Positions 33,007-42,193 are shown, numbered from the stretch's first letter. The stretch: DNA of 48,232 bases from Antrihabitans cavernicola (GCF_008297975.1 NZ_VLNY01000024.1:1-48232), one strand, 5' to 3'. Notes: generated by a model from the letters alone, not told the origin. Program-made: numbers and translations.

Positions 33007-34707
33007 CTACGCACCATCCCGCAATGCCACTGTCGAACTAATTTGGCCGATGTCCATGCTTCCGCCGTTCTTGATCATTTCGCTGAGAACAAATCGCCGC
33101 GCTTTGGCGGTCGCAGTGCGCTCCAGTTCGACCCAGTCGATGATGAACGGATACTCGAGACTGGGGAGATCGGCCGAGACCCGTCGCCAAGTGCTACTGC
33201 TGAGCGACGTTCCATCACGCATGCACACGACCGGTACAGGTCGGCCGTCGCCGTCCGGAACGATGACGACTTCTCTCGCATCGGGGATCCGGTCGAGCAA
33301 TATGTCTTCGATCGCAATACAGCTCTCGACGCCGTCGATTCGGTCCGCTACTCGGTCCAGGAGCTTGAGCTGACCCCAACGCCCCCGCCGGCCCCAGTCA
33401 CCTGTGTCGAACCACCTCCCGTGCCGACGTTGCGAATATTTCTCGGGAGTACCCACGAAGGAGAGCGCATTCGCCCTCGTCTTCGCCTGAATCATTCCGG
33501 GCTCACTCTGGTGGCGGCGGCGCCCACCGTTCATCGGATCGGCGATCCTTACTCGCACCCCGGGCAGCGGCCATCCGTTTCCACGAGAGTCGGGATTTCC
33601 CCGCCGGCCGAGCGAACGCCTCGTGAAGAACGAGGCCGTGAGCGCCTGCGTCTCGGTCATCCCGTAGATGTCGACCCAGAACGGAAATTTCCGTTCCGAA
33701 GCGTTCAGGAGCCGGCGGATAGTCCGTGAATGCATTGCATCGAAGGTGTTGAAGAAGACGCGAACGCTCGCGAACGGCTTTGCCGGGTCGTCCACCAGCG
33801 CTTCCCAATCCATGAAATCATTCGGGTGTGCCAGGGCTATGGTCGGACGGTGACGAGCGAACAACCGAAGAATCGTCGCTTCGTCAGGTTTACCGATACC
33901 CAGCAGCGGGGTGCCGCGTGAAAAGGCTGCCAGCTGCTCCGTTGTAGCCGCTATGTGCGCGTGCGAGATGGAATTCGCAAGCAATTCATCGTGTGAGTGA
34001 CCGAACGGAAAGATCGACTCCATCAGGGCCGTGAACGACACCCCCGTTGCGGACGCCTCCACCAGTTTCGAGACACCTGTCGTAGACGAGGTGTGGGTTA
34101 TGACCATCGGCTCGTCGTCCTTCAGAGGCGAAGGTGCCGGAGTGGGAGCATCCCAGAGTTCCTCGATCGAGATCGCACCCTCGACCTGATCGATTCCGAT
34201 TGCGACACACGAGAGAGCGCGAAAACGATCGGTGTCCAAACCCGCATACCTGGCCGTTTCCGAGTCGGTTATGAGAATGCGCGGCTGGAGACGTTCGAGA
34301 AGTACGTTAAGTACCGCCGGGTCGAGACCTGCTGAAAGCGGAGCGGGAATAGCCCCGATCCGGGCGGCCGCCCACACGAATGCCTGAATGTCGTAGCTTC
34401 GCGACTTGACGATCGCAATCCGATCCCATCGTTCGGCGCCGGCCGCCTTGAACGCAGCGGACAACCGTTCCACCAGATTTGCGTAGTCGACATAGTCAAG
34501 GGTGTCACGATGCTCCGGATCCCAGGAGAATGGCTCGTCAAGATATATCGGTACGGTTCGTCCGAACTTGTTTGCAGCAAGCTCCGCGATCACACCGACA
34601 TTGACAGGTTTGAACAGCGGTACCCTGCGTTGGAACTGGCCGCGTACGAGCTTGAGCGGAGTGGTGCGGCGATCGAGAAGCGTGGGCGTGGCGCGAGGAT
34701 GGTTCAT
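33007..34707 (-). CDS. Adenylate-forming (ANL) enzyme with altered core motifs
   Basis: A 566-residue acyl-CoA synthetase/adenylation-type enzyme. The fold is evident from IAIVKSRSYDIQAFVWAAAR, IGAIPAPLSAGLDP, the P-loop-like HTSSTTGVSKLVEAS near residue 210, WVDIYGMTETQALTASF, WFDTGDWGRRG and the C-terminal TATAKARRFVL that may hold the catalytic lysine. Core motifs deviate: the P-loop reads SSTTG-VSK where SGTTG-PKG is usual, and the hinge segment reads LLDRVADRIDGVE. It may activate a carboxylic acid intermediate for amide, ester or thioester formation, or be repurposed. ATG 34707 is chosen because upstream frame overlaps the ALDH gene. Confidence 0.8.
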   Translation of the reverse strand: MNHPRATPTLLDRRTTPLKLVRGQFQRRVPLFKPVNVGVIAELAANKFGRTVPIYLDEPFSWDPEHRDTLDYVDYANLVERLSAAFKAAGAERWDRIAIVKSRSYDIQAFVWAAARIGAIPAPLSAGLDPAVLNVLLERLQPRILITDSETARYAGLDTDRFRALSCVAIGIDQVEGAISIEELWDAPTPAPSPLKDDEPMVITHTSSTTGVSKLVEASATGVSFTALMESIFPFGHSHDELLANSISHAHIAATTEQLAAFSRGTPLLGIGKPDEATILRLFARHRPTIALAHPNDFMDWEALVDDPAKPFASVRVFFNTFDAMHSRTIRRLLNASERKFPFWVDIYGMTETQALTASFFTRRSLGRRGNPDSRGNGWPLPGVRVRIADPMNGGRRRHQSEPGMIQAKTRANALSFVGTPEKYSQRRHGRWFDTGDWGRRGRWGQLKLLDRVADRIDGVESCIAIEDILLDRIPDAREVVIVPDGDGRPVPVVCMRDGTSLSSSTWRRVSADLPSLEYPFIIDWVELERTATAKARRFVLSEMIKNGGSMDIGQISSTVALRDGA

Positions 34708-34723
34708 CGTCGTGTCTTCACTG

Positions 34724-36340
34724 TTACCGCCGTTCCACAAGTTCGTCGACTGCTCGCACGTCACCTGTGCCCCAGACGATTCCTTGCAAGTGGGACGTGC
34801 GCAGCGCGACGTAGTTCAGCTCGCCGAACGGGCCACCCGTGCGACCGGTCCCGCCGTGGGTGGCCAGTCGAGAGCGGAAGCCGATATGCGAGTCGTTGAT
34901 TTTCAGCTGGCCTCCGTTGTTGACGTCCTTTGCGAATCTGTCGGCGATATCGCGAGACGATGTCCACACCGAATTGCGCAATCCGTAGACGTTCTGGTTG
35001 AGAAAGCCGATGGTCGCGCCGAGTAGCTCACTCTCTGCCACATCATCGGCAATAACGATCGGCAGCATCGGGAAGAACGTCTCTTCGGTGACACACGACA
35101 TCGCACGTCCTCGGTCGAGTCCCTTGATCCGAAGCACCGTCGGCTCGAAGAACAGGCCGGTATCTTGCCGGGTGCCGTCGACGCCGATTCGATGTCCACC
35201 ACACAGCACATCCGCGCCGTGTTCGTGTGCTTCGGCCAGATAGTCATAAAACTGGTCGGCTTTGAGTACTGGGCTGAGCAGCGCGTGCGGATCCTCGGGA
35301 TAGCCCGGGACCACCGTCTCGGTGATCGCGAGGAGTTCCTGTATGAACGCGTCGGCGACTCTCGGATGGACAATCGCATACTTGGGCACCATGCAGATCT
35401 GCGCGGAACCATAGAAGCATTCGCTAAGTGCCTGTGCCGCCGCGGGAAGATCGGCGTCCTCCCACACTACAAAGCCGTCATTGCCGGACAGTTCGAGAAT
35501 CGGCTTCTTACCAGCGGCGACACAGTCGTATCCAACCTTCAGTCCCACGTCGCTGCCGCCGAAGAACAGGACGTCATCGACGTAGGGGCTGGCGATCCAG
35601 TCCCGCATGATCTGCTGCGAATCGCCACTGACAATGTTCAGTGTGCCTGGCGGCGCGCCGATCGACTCGAGCGCCGGTTGCACGATGTCGCGGTAGAAGT
35701 ACATCACCGTCAGGGGAGTCGAGCGCGGGGCCTTGACGACCACCGCATTACCCGCCATCAAGGCCATGGCGCCGAGAGCACCGTTGGACCCGGCGGCGTT
35801 CTGCGGCGGATTCACACACACAACACCGTCCGGCTTGCGGACCAATTGCACAGCGTCGTCGGGCGCTGCGTGCATCGAATCGAACTGGTTGCGATACCAC
35901 GACAATGTGCCTTCGTCACAGCCTCGGATCACACCGCTCAATTCCCACTCGGCCAGCCGCCGCGGATGCCCCTCGATGACCAACATGTCGACGAGAGTCT
36001 CGACATTCGCCACCAGCGCCTTATGGACGAGGCCGAGCATGCCGATCCGATCATCGAGCGGTATCCGCGAATACTCGACGCTCGCGCCATGCGCCGCATC
36101 CAGGGCAGTCCGGCACAGCTCGCGCCCGCCCCAGGCGCAGCGTGCTGCCACCGAATCCGGATAGATACCTGCGGCCACTGAGCCGGGAACCGCGTCCGAA
36201 TGCAGGTCGAGTTCGAGGCCCCGCTTGAGATTGAAGGCACCAACGGTATCTCTGATCAGCTCCGAGGCGCGGACTACGTAGGTCCATCCGTCACCGTCAA
36301 CGTCTCGACCGTTTATGAACAACGGATACTCGTGCATCAC
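34724..36340 (-). CDS. Aldehyde dehydrogenase family protein
   Basis: A 538-residue member of the NAD(P)-dependent aldehyde dehydrogenase superfamily. Seen: N181 (VNPPQN), K203 (VVVKAPRSTP), the nucleotide-binding loop FFGGSDVG, general base E283 (LELSGND, usually ELGGK) and nucleophile C316 (SAQICMVPKY, usually GQxC). The C-terminal part has ETFFPMLPIVIADD and VNNGGQLKIND. The first 90 residues are longer than usual and the catalytic motifs are non-standard, so the aldehyde is probably unusual. It overlaps the TrpB-like gene by ATGA and may oxidise an aldehyde released by an amine oxidase (inference). Confidence 0.87.
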   Translation of the reverse strand: MMHEYPLFINGRDVDGDGWTYVVRASELIRDTVGAFNLKRGLELDLHSDAVPGSVAAGIYPDSVAARCAWGGRELCRTALDAAHGASVEYSRIPLDDRIGMLGLVHKALVANVETLVDMLVIEGHPRRLAEWELSGVIRGCDEGTLSWYRNQFDSMHAAPDDAVQLVRKPDGVVCVNPPQNAAGSNGALGAMALMAGNAVVVKAPRSTPLTVMYFYRDIVQPALESIGAPPGTLNIVSGDSQQIMRDWIASPYVDDVLFFGGSDVGLKVGYDCVAAGKKPILELSGNDGFVVWEDADLPAAAQALSECFYGSAQICMVPKYAIVHPRVADAFIQELLAITETVVPGYPEDPHALLSPVLKADQFYDYLAEAHEHGADVLCGGHRIGVDGTRQDTGLFFEPTVLRIKGLDRGRAMSCVTEETFFPMLPIVIADDVAESELLGATIGFLNQNVYGLRNSVWTSSRDIADRFAKDVNNGGQLKINDSHIGFRSRLATHGGTGRTGGPFGELNYVALRTSHLQGIVWGTGDVRAVDELVERR

Positions 36341-37686
36341 CCCACCACCTGCGCTTCCCTCTCGTCGAAAGATTCGACCTCCACATCTCGCAACTCACCG
36401 GCGTTGTAGCGTCCGTATGCCTCGAGGTCGAGCAGACCGTGCCCGCTGTAGTTGAAAACAATCGTTGCGTCGCGCTTCTGTTCCTTGCATTGCAGCGCAA
36501 GATCGATCACGCCCTTGATCGCATGACAGGTTTCCGGTGCGGGAAGGAATCCATGCAGGCGGGCGAAGGTGACGCCGGCATCGAACACCTGAGTCTGCGG
36601 ATAGGCCACCGAGTCGAGAATGCCCTGATGGCGCATCTGTCCGATCAACGGTGCGCACCCGTGATAGCGCAGCCCGCCCGCATGAATCGGCGGCGGCACG
36701 AATTCATGGCCGAGGGTGTAGGTGCAGACACCGGGCCCACTGCCGGCCGCGTCCGCGTAGTCGAAGCGGTATTCGCCGTACGTCAGCGGTGCACACGCTT
36801 CGGGTTCGACCGCCAGGAAGGTGGTCTCGGAACCGTTTAGTTTGTCCTCCATGAAGGGTGTGGAAAGTCCGGCCATATTCGATCCGCAGCCGACCGACGC
36901 AACCAGATAGTCGGGATAACGGTCGATCATCGCCAGCTGCTCACGAAGTTCCAATCCGATGATCGTCTGATGCAGGAGGCAGTGATTCGAGAATGCACCG
37001 ACAGACATGCGGGCAGCCGGATCTGCTCGTACGGTCTCAAGAGACTCGGAAACCGCCGTCGCCTCACTGCCAGGGTGGTCGGGGTTGTCGGCCAGCACAC
37101 CTCGCCCGTACTCCGTCGTCACACCCGGGCTGGGATGCACTTGGGCTCCGTAGGTTTCCATCAGATATCGCCGATATGGCTTCTGGTGGTAGCTGGCGCG
37201 AACCATGAACACGCTCAGGTCCAACCCGAACATCTGGCAAGCGAGAGCGAGAGCACTTCCCCACTGCCCGGCTCCGGTATCGGTAACCAAGCGCGAATGC
37301 CCTTCGCGCTTGGCATAGTAGGCCTGCGCGAGGGCAGAGTTGAGTTTGTGACTGCCACTCGGCGAGGTGGCCTCGTACTTGAACCAAATCTGTGCCGGCG
37401 TGTCGAGATACCGTTCCATCGCCACTGCACGGATCAATGGTGTCGGTCGCCACATCGCATACGCGTCCAGCACCGGCTGCGGGATGGAAATCCATCTGTC
37501 CAGCGAGAATTCCTGTGCTGCCATCGCTTTGGTCCACAACCGCTCGACATAGTCGAGAGTGACAGGCGCATCGGTCGTGGAGTCTATGTACGGTTCGGGC
37601 GCTGTGGGTAAAGCGGGTATTCCGTTGTACCAGCGCTTTGGCATCTGATCGAGAGGCAGATCGACTCGATCCAACAATGTATTCAT
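36337..37686 (-). CDS. TrpB2-like PLP-dependent tryptophan synthase beta-type enzyme
   Basis: A 449-residue protein of the stand-alone TrpB2 group. Seen: RPTPLIRAVAMERYLDTPAQ, the PLP lysine in SPSGSHKLNSALAQAYY (K114), DTGAGQWGSALALACQMFGL, RASYHQKPYRRYLMETYGAQ, the NHCLLHQTIIGLE helix, GCGSNMAG (usually GGGSN) for the PLP phosphate, YTLGHEFVPPPIHAGGLRYH and FNYSGHGLLDLEAY. TrpB2 enzymes join serine to indole without TrpA. No other trp gene is nearby; the setting in an oxidase/ligase/methyltransferase operon suggests synthesis of tryptophan or an analogue as pathway substrate (inference). Changes such as GCGSN could reflect another nucleophile. Confidence 0.88.
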   Translation of the reverse strand: MNTLLDRVDLPLDQMPKRWYNGIPALPTAPEPYIDSTTDAPVTLDYVERLWTKAMAAQEFSLDRWISIPQPVLDAYAMWRPTPLIRAVAMERYLDTPAQIWFKYEATSPSGSHKLNSALAQAYYAKREGHSRLVTDTGAGQWGSALALACQMFGLDLSVFMVRASYHQKPYRRYLMETYGAQVHPSPGVTTEYGRGVLADNPDHPGSEATAVSESLETVRADPAARMSVGAFSNHCLLHQTIIGLELREQLAMIDRYPDYLVASVGCGSNMAGLSTPFMEDKLNGSETTFLAVEPEACAPLTYGEYRFDYADAAGSGPGVCTYTLGHEFVPPPIHAGGLRYHGCAPLIGQMRHQGILDSVAYPQTQVFDAGVTFARLHGFLPAPETCHAIKGVIDLALQCKEQKRDATIVFNYSGHGLLDLEAYGRYNAGELRDVEVESFDEREAQVVG

Positions 37687-37708
37687 AGCGGTCTCCCCGA
37701 GATGTATG

Positions 37709-39115
37709 TCATTTCGTCAATGAATGTTGGGATACCAACTCCTGGCTGACCTCCGCGGCGACACGGTCACCGGAGGCGATCGCGCCGTCCATGAATCCCT
37801 GCCAGTAGGTCGCCGTCTCAGTGCCCGCCCAATGGACGCGTCCGACGGGCTCCCGCAAGGCCGGTCCACAGCTGGTGAGGAGTCCGGGCGGGGCAAGCGA
37901 CCCCGGGCAACCCCGAATCCATGGCTCGGTGTGCCACCGTTTCAACAGGATCTGGCGCGGTTCGGCCGCCCGTTCGCCGAAATAGTCGGTGAGATTGTCG
38001 ATGATGGCCTTTTCGACCGATTCGGGGCTCTGATTGTCGAGTTCACGTGCCGCGTCGCCCTTGATGAAACACACAAGCACCCCGGGGCTGCCTGCCGCAG
38101 GCGTGTTGTCCCATACATTTTGAACTGGTCCTCTATCGCTCAGGACGTAGCCGGAGAGCCCCTCGTCGCGCCAGAACGGCTGGTCGAACACGACGTTCGC
38201 CTTGATCTGAGAGCCACGTAAAAGCCTTTGCGCCAGGTGAATTCGCCGCTCCGGAAGTGGCGGATCGAATCGGATGTCAGCGGCCATCGCCGGAGGGGTG
38301 GCCACGACAACTCGCTGTGCGTGAATGGTCGTCGTCCCCGCACCCACCGTTACGCCGTGGTCGTCCTGAGATATGTGTGTGACGGGGCTCGACAGACGGA
38401 TCGCGTGTCTCAGCTTTGCTGCCAGCAGCAGCGGTATGCGCTGCGAACCACCCTCGATACGGAACATCGACGCGCCGTCAGCGGTAACCACCACGCGCAG
38501 GATCGATCCCGGATGATCTTCGTCCCCAGCGGCAGCCACGTAGGACGCCATATGCAGCAGCGAAAGTTGCGCTGGCTCACAAGTATTCGTGCCCCGGACC
38601 ACGTACTCGATCACCAGCCGGGCCGCCGGGTCATCGACATATCGGTCCATCCAGTCCTGAAAGGAATGCGCGTCCAGTTCCGCTGCATGTGGTGCCTCCC
38701 ACGGCCGATCGGGCGACACCTCCGCGGCCAGGTTCTGCAGCTCGGAGATGGTCGTCAACAGTTGTCCGATAGCCCGATCGGACTCCGGTGGGATCGGACC
38801 GCCGGTCGCGTCGTATCGGGTGCGAGTACCGAGCCGAAAATAGATATGGTCACCGGCGACGTGGGTCGGGTAGGTCGACAGACCCAATTTTTCGATCAGC
38901 GCGAGAATGTGATTCTGGGTAGGACCGACGAATTGTCCACCCAATTCGATCACCTGGCCGTCGCCGATTTCTGCGCCGAGCACCCTGCCACCGACCCGGT
39001 CGCTGGCCTCGAGAACCCGAACACTATGTCCGATGCGACGCAATTGCAGCGCCGCCGTCAATCCTGCGAGACCGGCACCGACGACGACGACGTCGACGAC
39101 TTCTGCTTCGCTCAT
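37709..39115 (-). CDS. Flavin amine oxidase 2, first gene of the operon
   Basis: A 468-residue flavin monoamine oxidase family protein: VVVVGAGLAGLTAALQLRRI, LEASDRVGGRVLGAEIGDGQ, IELGGQFVGPTQNHILALIE, and the C-terminal GRVHWAGTETATYWQGFMDG plus AIASGDRVAAEV. The GGQFVGPTQ and GTETA..W.G.MDGA patterns are those of bacterial monoamine/putrescine oxidases. ATG 39115 is chosen because GAAGG lies at good spacing and the flavin motif starts here; the upstream ATG at 39154 adds unrelated sequence. It leads the six-gene operon (22-base gap to the TrpB-like gene). Substrate unknown; an aromatic amine or amino acid would fit the neighbours. Confidence 0.9.
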   Translation of the reverse strand: MSEAEVVDVVVVGAGLAGLTAALQLRRIGHSVRVLEASDRVGGRVLGAEIGDGQVIELGGQFVGPTQNHILALIEKLGLSTYPTHVAGDHIYFRLGTRTRYDATGGPIPPESDRAIGQLLTTISELQNLAAEVSPDRPWEAPHAAELDAHSFQDWMDRYVDDPAARLVIEYVVRGTNTCEPAQLSLLHMASYVAAAGDEDHPGSILRVVVTADGASMFRIEGGSQRIPLLLAAKLRHAIRLSSPVTHISQDDHGVTVGAGTTTIHAQRVVVATPPAMAADIRFDPPLPERRIHLAQRLLRGSQIKANVVFDQPFWRDEGLSGYVLSDRGPVQNVWDNTPAAGSPGVLVCFIKGDAARELDNQSPESVEKAIIDNLTDYFGERAAEPRQILLKRWHTEPWIRGCPGSLAPPGLLTSCGPALREPVGRVHWAGTETATYWQGFMDGAIASGDRVAAEVSQELVSQHSLTK

Positions 39116-39887
39116 CTTCACACCTTCGATTCCGGATCGGTCATGGGTCGTCAATCGGGTTCACCGATGCTCGATAGTCGCGGCAACGACTTCTGTGTAA
39201 CACCCCGGGCGCGCTGCCCTCGATTCCCCGACAACCCGACGATAGTCGGCGGAGAGCACGAATGCGATAGCCCAGATGCTCATTACCGGTGAGGCGCTTA
39301 ACCAACTCGGATCTCTATCGCGTTGCTTGGCAATACATTTCGTAGCATGCACTTAGCGTGTCGAGCGAGGATCGCGGCGGCGACGGCAGTTGGGACGAAC
39401 GCGAATGAGTCTCACGTCGCCGTCGCCGGACTCTCTGCGCGACAATAGTTTCACTTGTAAAGCGTTGCGCCGCAGACCCATCGACTACGTCTCCGGTCGA
39501 GGAAACTCGGTCATTAATCCAATTACCTTGTCGATCAGCGTTATTCGTACTCCCGACGACATCGACGTTCACGATGCATTTCGACATCATGCCAGCCAGC
39601 GATTCCTTGCGCGCGGGGCCGTGGTCACAACGCGATTGCGGCAGCGGCCGGTCCCCAGCTCCATCATGTGCTCAATACCGGCGACGAGGACGGCGGTGCA
39701 TGAGAGCAACAGCCGTCCGCCACGCAGGGGGTGGCCTCGAAAACTGCGTGATGCTTTCGCACGAGGAACAGCGCTGGCCTCAGCGTGCCATCACAGAGTC
39801 GGTGCGTTGCCCTCGCCGCGGCTAGCCTCTAGCGCACCTTTGGCCCCGGTCTGACGTGGCGTTGCAGATATTCAGCGTGCAAAACCT
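39116..39887. other. Regulatory region upstream of the amine oxidase operon
   Basis: About 770 bases without a supportable gene, between the StrR-like activator gene and the operon it probably controls. Structures seen: an interrupted palindrome CCGAC-GATA-GTCGG at 39236-39249, and distant inverted arms CGGCGACGG (39378-39386) and CCGTCGCCG (39420-39428). Composition drops toward A/T near 39300-39350 and 39500-39550. The operon promoter and activator sites should lie here. Confidence 0.5.
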
Positions 39888-40802
39888 TCATCTCTTCCGG
39901 CGATTCAGCTGAGCCGCCAAGATAGCCCATTTCTCTGCATTATAGTTAGCTATTGAAAGGATACTGTCAATACAGTGCTCAGGTGTTTGAACGGCGATCT
40001 TCGTAAAATCCTCAGCCGTGCGCGGGCTAGCTTCCAACCAGCGAATCAATATCCGTCCGGATTCACTGAACCGGACCGAGGGGTCATTTCGCAAATTCGT
40101 GAGAATTGAATCCCGGTGGGGTTCGGCAATCCCTTCGACTCCGCGTCGGGAGGTGGCATCCGACTTGGTCGCAGGCGCGGGCTCATGGGCGGACAGGTTT
40201 TCGTCATTTCCGCCTTTCGAGGCCGATTTCCGCGCATCCCCATCGTGCTTTTTTACCTGCCGCCGGCGCCCATCCCGCCCTCTACGGGTATCCAACTGGG
40301 GAATTTCCCCAGTCGATTTACCGCGTATGACGCCGATGGTCTTGTGATCGAGTCCGACGACTTGGCCGATCCTCCGGTCCGACCATTCCGGGTGTGTCGA
40401 CAAGATCCGTTGTGCCGCTGTCCGGCGATCCGCAAGCGATAGCGGGAGTCCGTGCGCGATGTTCAGCTCGACCGAGAGGAGAAATGCTTCCTCAGCACTA
40501 CCTTCGTAGTACTGAACCAAAATGGTGCGCCGCCCCCTGAGCAGTGCCGCCTTCAGCCGATGCATTCCATCTATCACCAGATTGGATGGTCTATGCACAA
40601 GGATCGGCGGTAGGTCACTGCACGACTCGGCTAGGAGCCGCGTGTGTGACACATCTTCACCCGATACCCTCGGCGAGATATCACCAGCGATCTCGCTTAT
40701 CGGTAGTTCGATCGCGCCGTCGATCACTCTATGCCGAATCGGGCTGGACCCGATTTGCGATCCTGTCGTACCTAATTGGGATTCACTGAATCCATTCCCC
40801 AT
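39888..40802 (-). CDS. StrR/NovG-type ParB-like pathway-specific transcriptional activator
   Basis: A 304-residue DNA-binding protein of the family that activates streptomycin, novobiocin and glycopeptide clusters. The ParB-like nuclease-fold part carries LPPILVHRPSNLVIDGMHRL, KAALLRGRRTILVQYYEG and NIAHGLPLSLADRRTAAQRI; the helix-turn-helix is LSTHPEWSDRRIGQVVGLDH with KTIGVIRGKS. A charged linker and a C-terminal helical region follow. GGGGGGAG precedes ATG 40802. The protein is encoded upstream of, and on the same strand as, the amine oxidase operon, so it is the probable cluster activator. The gene uses more A/T-ending codons than the left half of the window, a hint of transfer. Confidence 0.9.
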   Translation of the reverse strand: MGNGFSESQLGTTGSQIGSSPIRHRVIDGAIELPISEIAGDISPRVSGEDVSHTRLLAESCSDLPPILVHRPSNLVIDGMHRLKAALLRGRRTILVQYYEGSAEEAFLLSVELNIAHGLPLSLADRRTAAQRILSTHPEWSDRRIGQVVGLDHKTIGVIRGKSTGEIPQLDTRRGRDGRRRQVKKHDGDARKSASKGGNDENLSAHEPAPATKSDATSRRGVEGIAEPHRDSILTNLRNDPSVRFSESGRILIRWLEASPRTAEDFTKIAVQTPEHCIDSILSIANYNAEKWAILAAQLNRRKR

Positions 40803-41567
40803 CGTCTCCCCCCATTGAGGTCAATAATTATACCCAAACACCTCGACATGAGGATATTTGTCGTGCACCCCTGCGCACCAATTCAGTTCTATTCATCCGT
40901 CCGCCGCACTCTGGACTCGACGGTTCTAGCCGCGATCTTTGCCTGCGCCGAGTACGGACCATTCGGACAATCATGACAATTTGCCGCAGCGTCGGAGCTT
41001 TCGCGAACCGACCGTCCTGATCACATTCTCAACGTAACAAGGTTTCGGTCGCTGTTCTAGCTACGGGATCTTCTTTCTGGATATCAAGAGTTGTGCGGTC
41101 AAGAGTTTACGGTCCATTCATTTACCACTCGCATGTAAATCACCAAACCAGGCTTTACCGAGGGGTCGCACTCTCACCGTGTCGAATGTGTGCGCCCGGT
41201 CGCGGAGCTTCCGGCTGCGGTTGCCCTTACGCATTGGCCGGACGGTCGTGCGTGATCGGTACGCACCCATTGGCCTGAACCCCTCGACTCGCCGCAACAG
41301 TGGCTGACTGGTAGGGCCGCGTGCGCTAAGCAGGCTGTGAACGTCAATCCGTTCAGTGAGCAGTTACCATATGGGCGCGAAGGAAGCCGTGCGCGGCAGT
41401 CTGAAAGGGGTTCGTTCGAACCCGGAGTCCGATGCAATCCCTTGCACCTCAACCTATTGTGCAAAGCCCACCCCTACTGCACCTGCGACGGGCGTTGGTT
41501 GAGAGCGCACTCCGTCTGCTGTCGAGTGCCATCGGCACAGCGGATGGTTAAGTGCCTTCAGCGAAGG
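40803..41567. other. Intergenic region between activator and MarR genes
   Basis: About 765 bases with no gene I can support. Both flanking genes are on the minus strand, so the activator's promoter should be here. The best structure is the palindrome at 41408-41423. A short plus-strand frame starting MGAKEAVRGSLKGVRSNPES near 41371 has no recognisable match. Confidence 0.5.
41408..41423. promoter_or_regulatory. Perfect palindrome GGGTTCG-TT-CGAACCC
   Basis: Seven-base perfect arms separated by two bases, about 600 bases upstream of the StrR-like gene. The half-sites GTTCG/CGAAC resemble the outer part of the StrR consensus GTTCGACTG-N11-CAGTCGAAC, but the spacing is much shorter. Candidate operator; which protein binds is unknown. 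Confidence 0.35.
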
Positions 41568-42047
41568 TCAAACTGATGTTTGTTCTCCTGCTATTTCTTC
41601 GACCGGTAGCGACGAGAGGACGCCGAGCGCACGAAGGAACCCCGCACGATCGCGGGGCTCCAACCGGCTGAGGGTGAGTTCCTCACGACGTTGAATCTCG
41701 GTCTGAACAGCTCGGCATAGACCTTCGCCGGCGGCCGTCACCGAGAGCAGATGCACTCGACGGTCCGCCGAGTCGGGATACCTTTCGATGAGACCTCGAC
41801 CCTGGAGATCGTCGAGCACAGAGATCAGCCGTGTCTTGTCGGCTCCGATCTCGTTGGCCAACCGCGTTTGACTGCGGACCGAACTGTCCGTCAGCGCGAT
41901 CAGCACGATGTATGCCCACATGGTGAGGTTGTGGGCACGCAAAATTGGCAATTCCGCAGTCGTGAAGGCCTGAGCCAAGGGCACAAGCATCGCCGCAACG
42001 TCCTTTCTGGAAGCCGTCGAGTGCCGACCTGCTCTTGAAGTACTCAT
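41568..42047 (-). CDS. MarR family transcriptional regulator
   Basis: A 159-residue winged-helix regulator: helix 1 AAMLVPLAQAFTTAELPILR, LTMWAYIVLIALTD, the recognition region RSQTRLANEIGADKTRLISV with LDDLQGRGLIERYPDSADRR and HLLSVTAAGEGLC, which is the MarR wing signature (D-x-R-x-x-x-[LV]-x-L-T). It is divergent from the MMPL exporter gene with 146 bases between starts, where direct repeats are seen, so it probably represses the exporter until the product or a related compound binds. Length is typical. Confidence 0.9.
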   Translation of the reverse strand: MSTSRAGRHSTASRKDVAAMLVPLAQAFTTAELPILRAHNLTMWAYIVLIALTDSSVRSQTRLANEIGADKTRLISVLDDLQGRGLIERYPDSADRRVHLLSVTAAGEGLCRAVQTEIQRREELTLSRLEPRDRAGFLRALGVLSSLPVEEIAGEQTSV

Positions 42048-42100
42048 CGTTCCCTGCTCAACACCGTCTTAAGAAGAATCCAGTATTCGTAAACCGACCG

Positions 42101-42123
42101 ATATTGTAGCCTAGGAATATTGT
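42101..42123. promoter_or_regulatory. Direct repeats ATATTGT in the MarR-exporter promoter region
   Basis: ATATTGT occurs at 42101-42107 and again at 42117-42123, 16 bases apart, with CCTAGG between. They lie midway between the divergent MarR and MMPL starts. Candidate regulator or promoter elements; the link is positional. Confidence 0.4.
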
Positions 42124-42193
42124 CTGATTTGCGAGACGATAAGCGCCGACCTATAGTTCGGAAGACAGCATCCATCCGGGGTGGAGGTCGGCG

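Noticed and set aside
41400-41430. Possible tRNA T-arm (ggttcgttcgaacc)
   Set aside because: The arm is a plain palindrome; no acceptor, D or anticodon stem can be folded around it.
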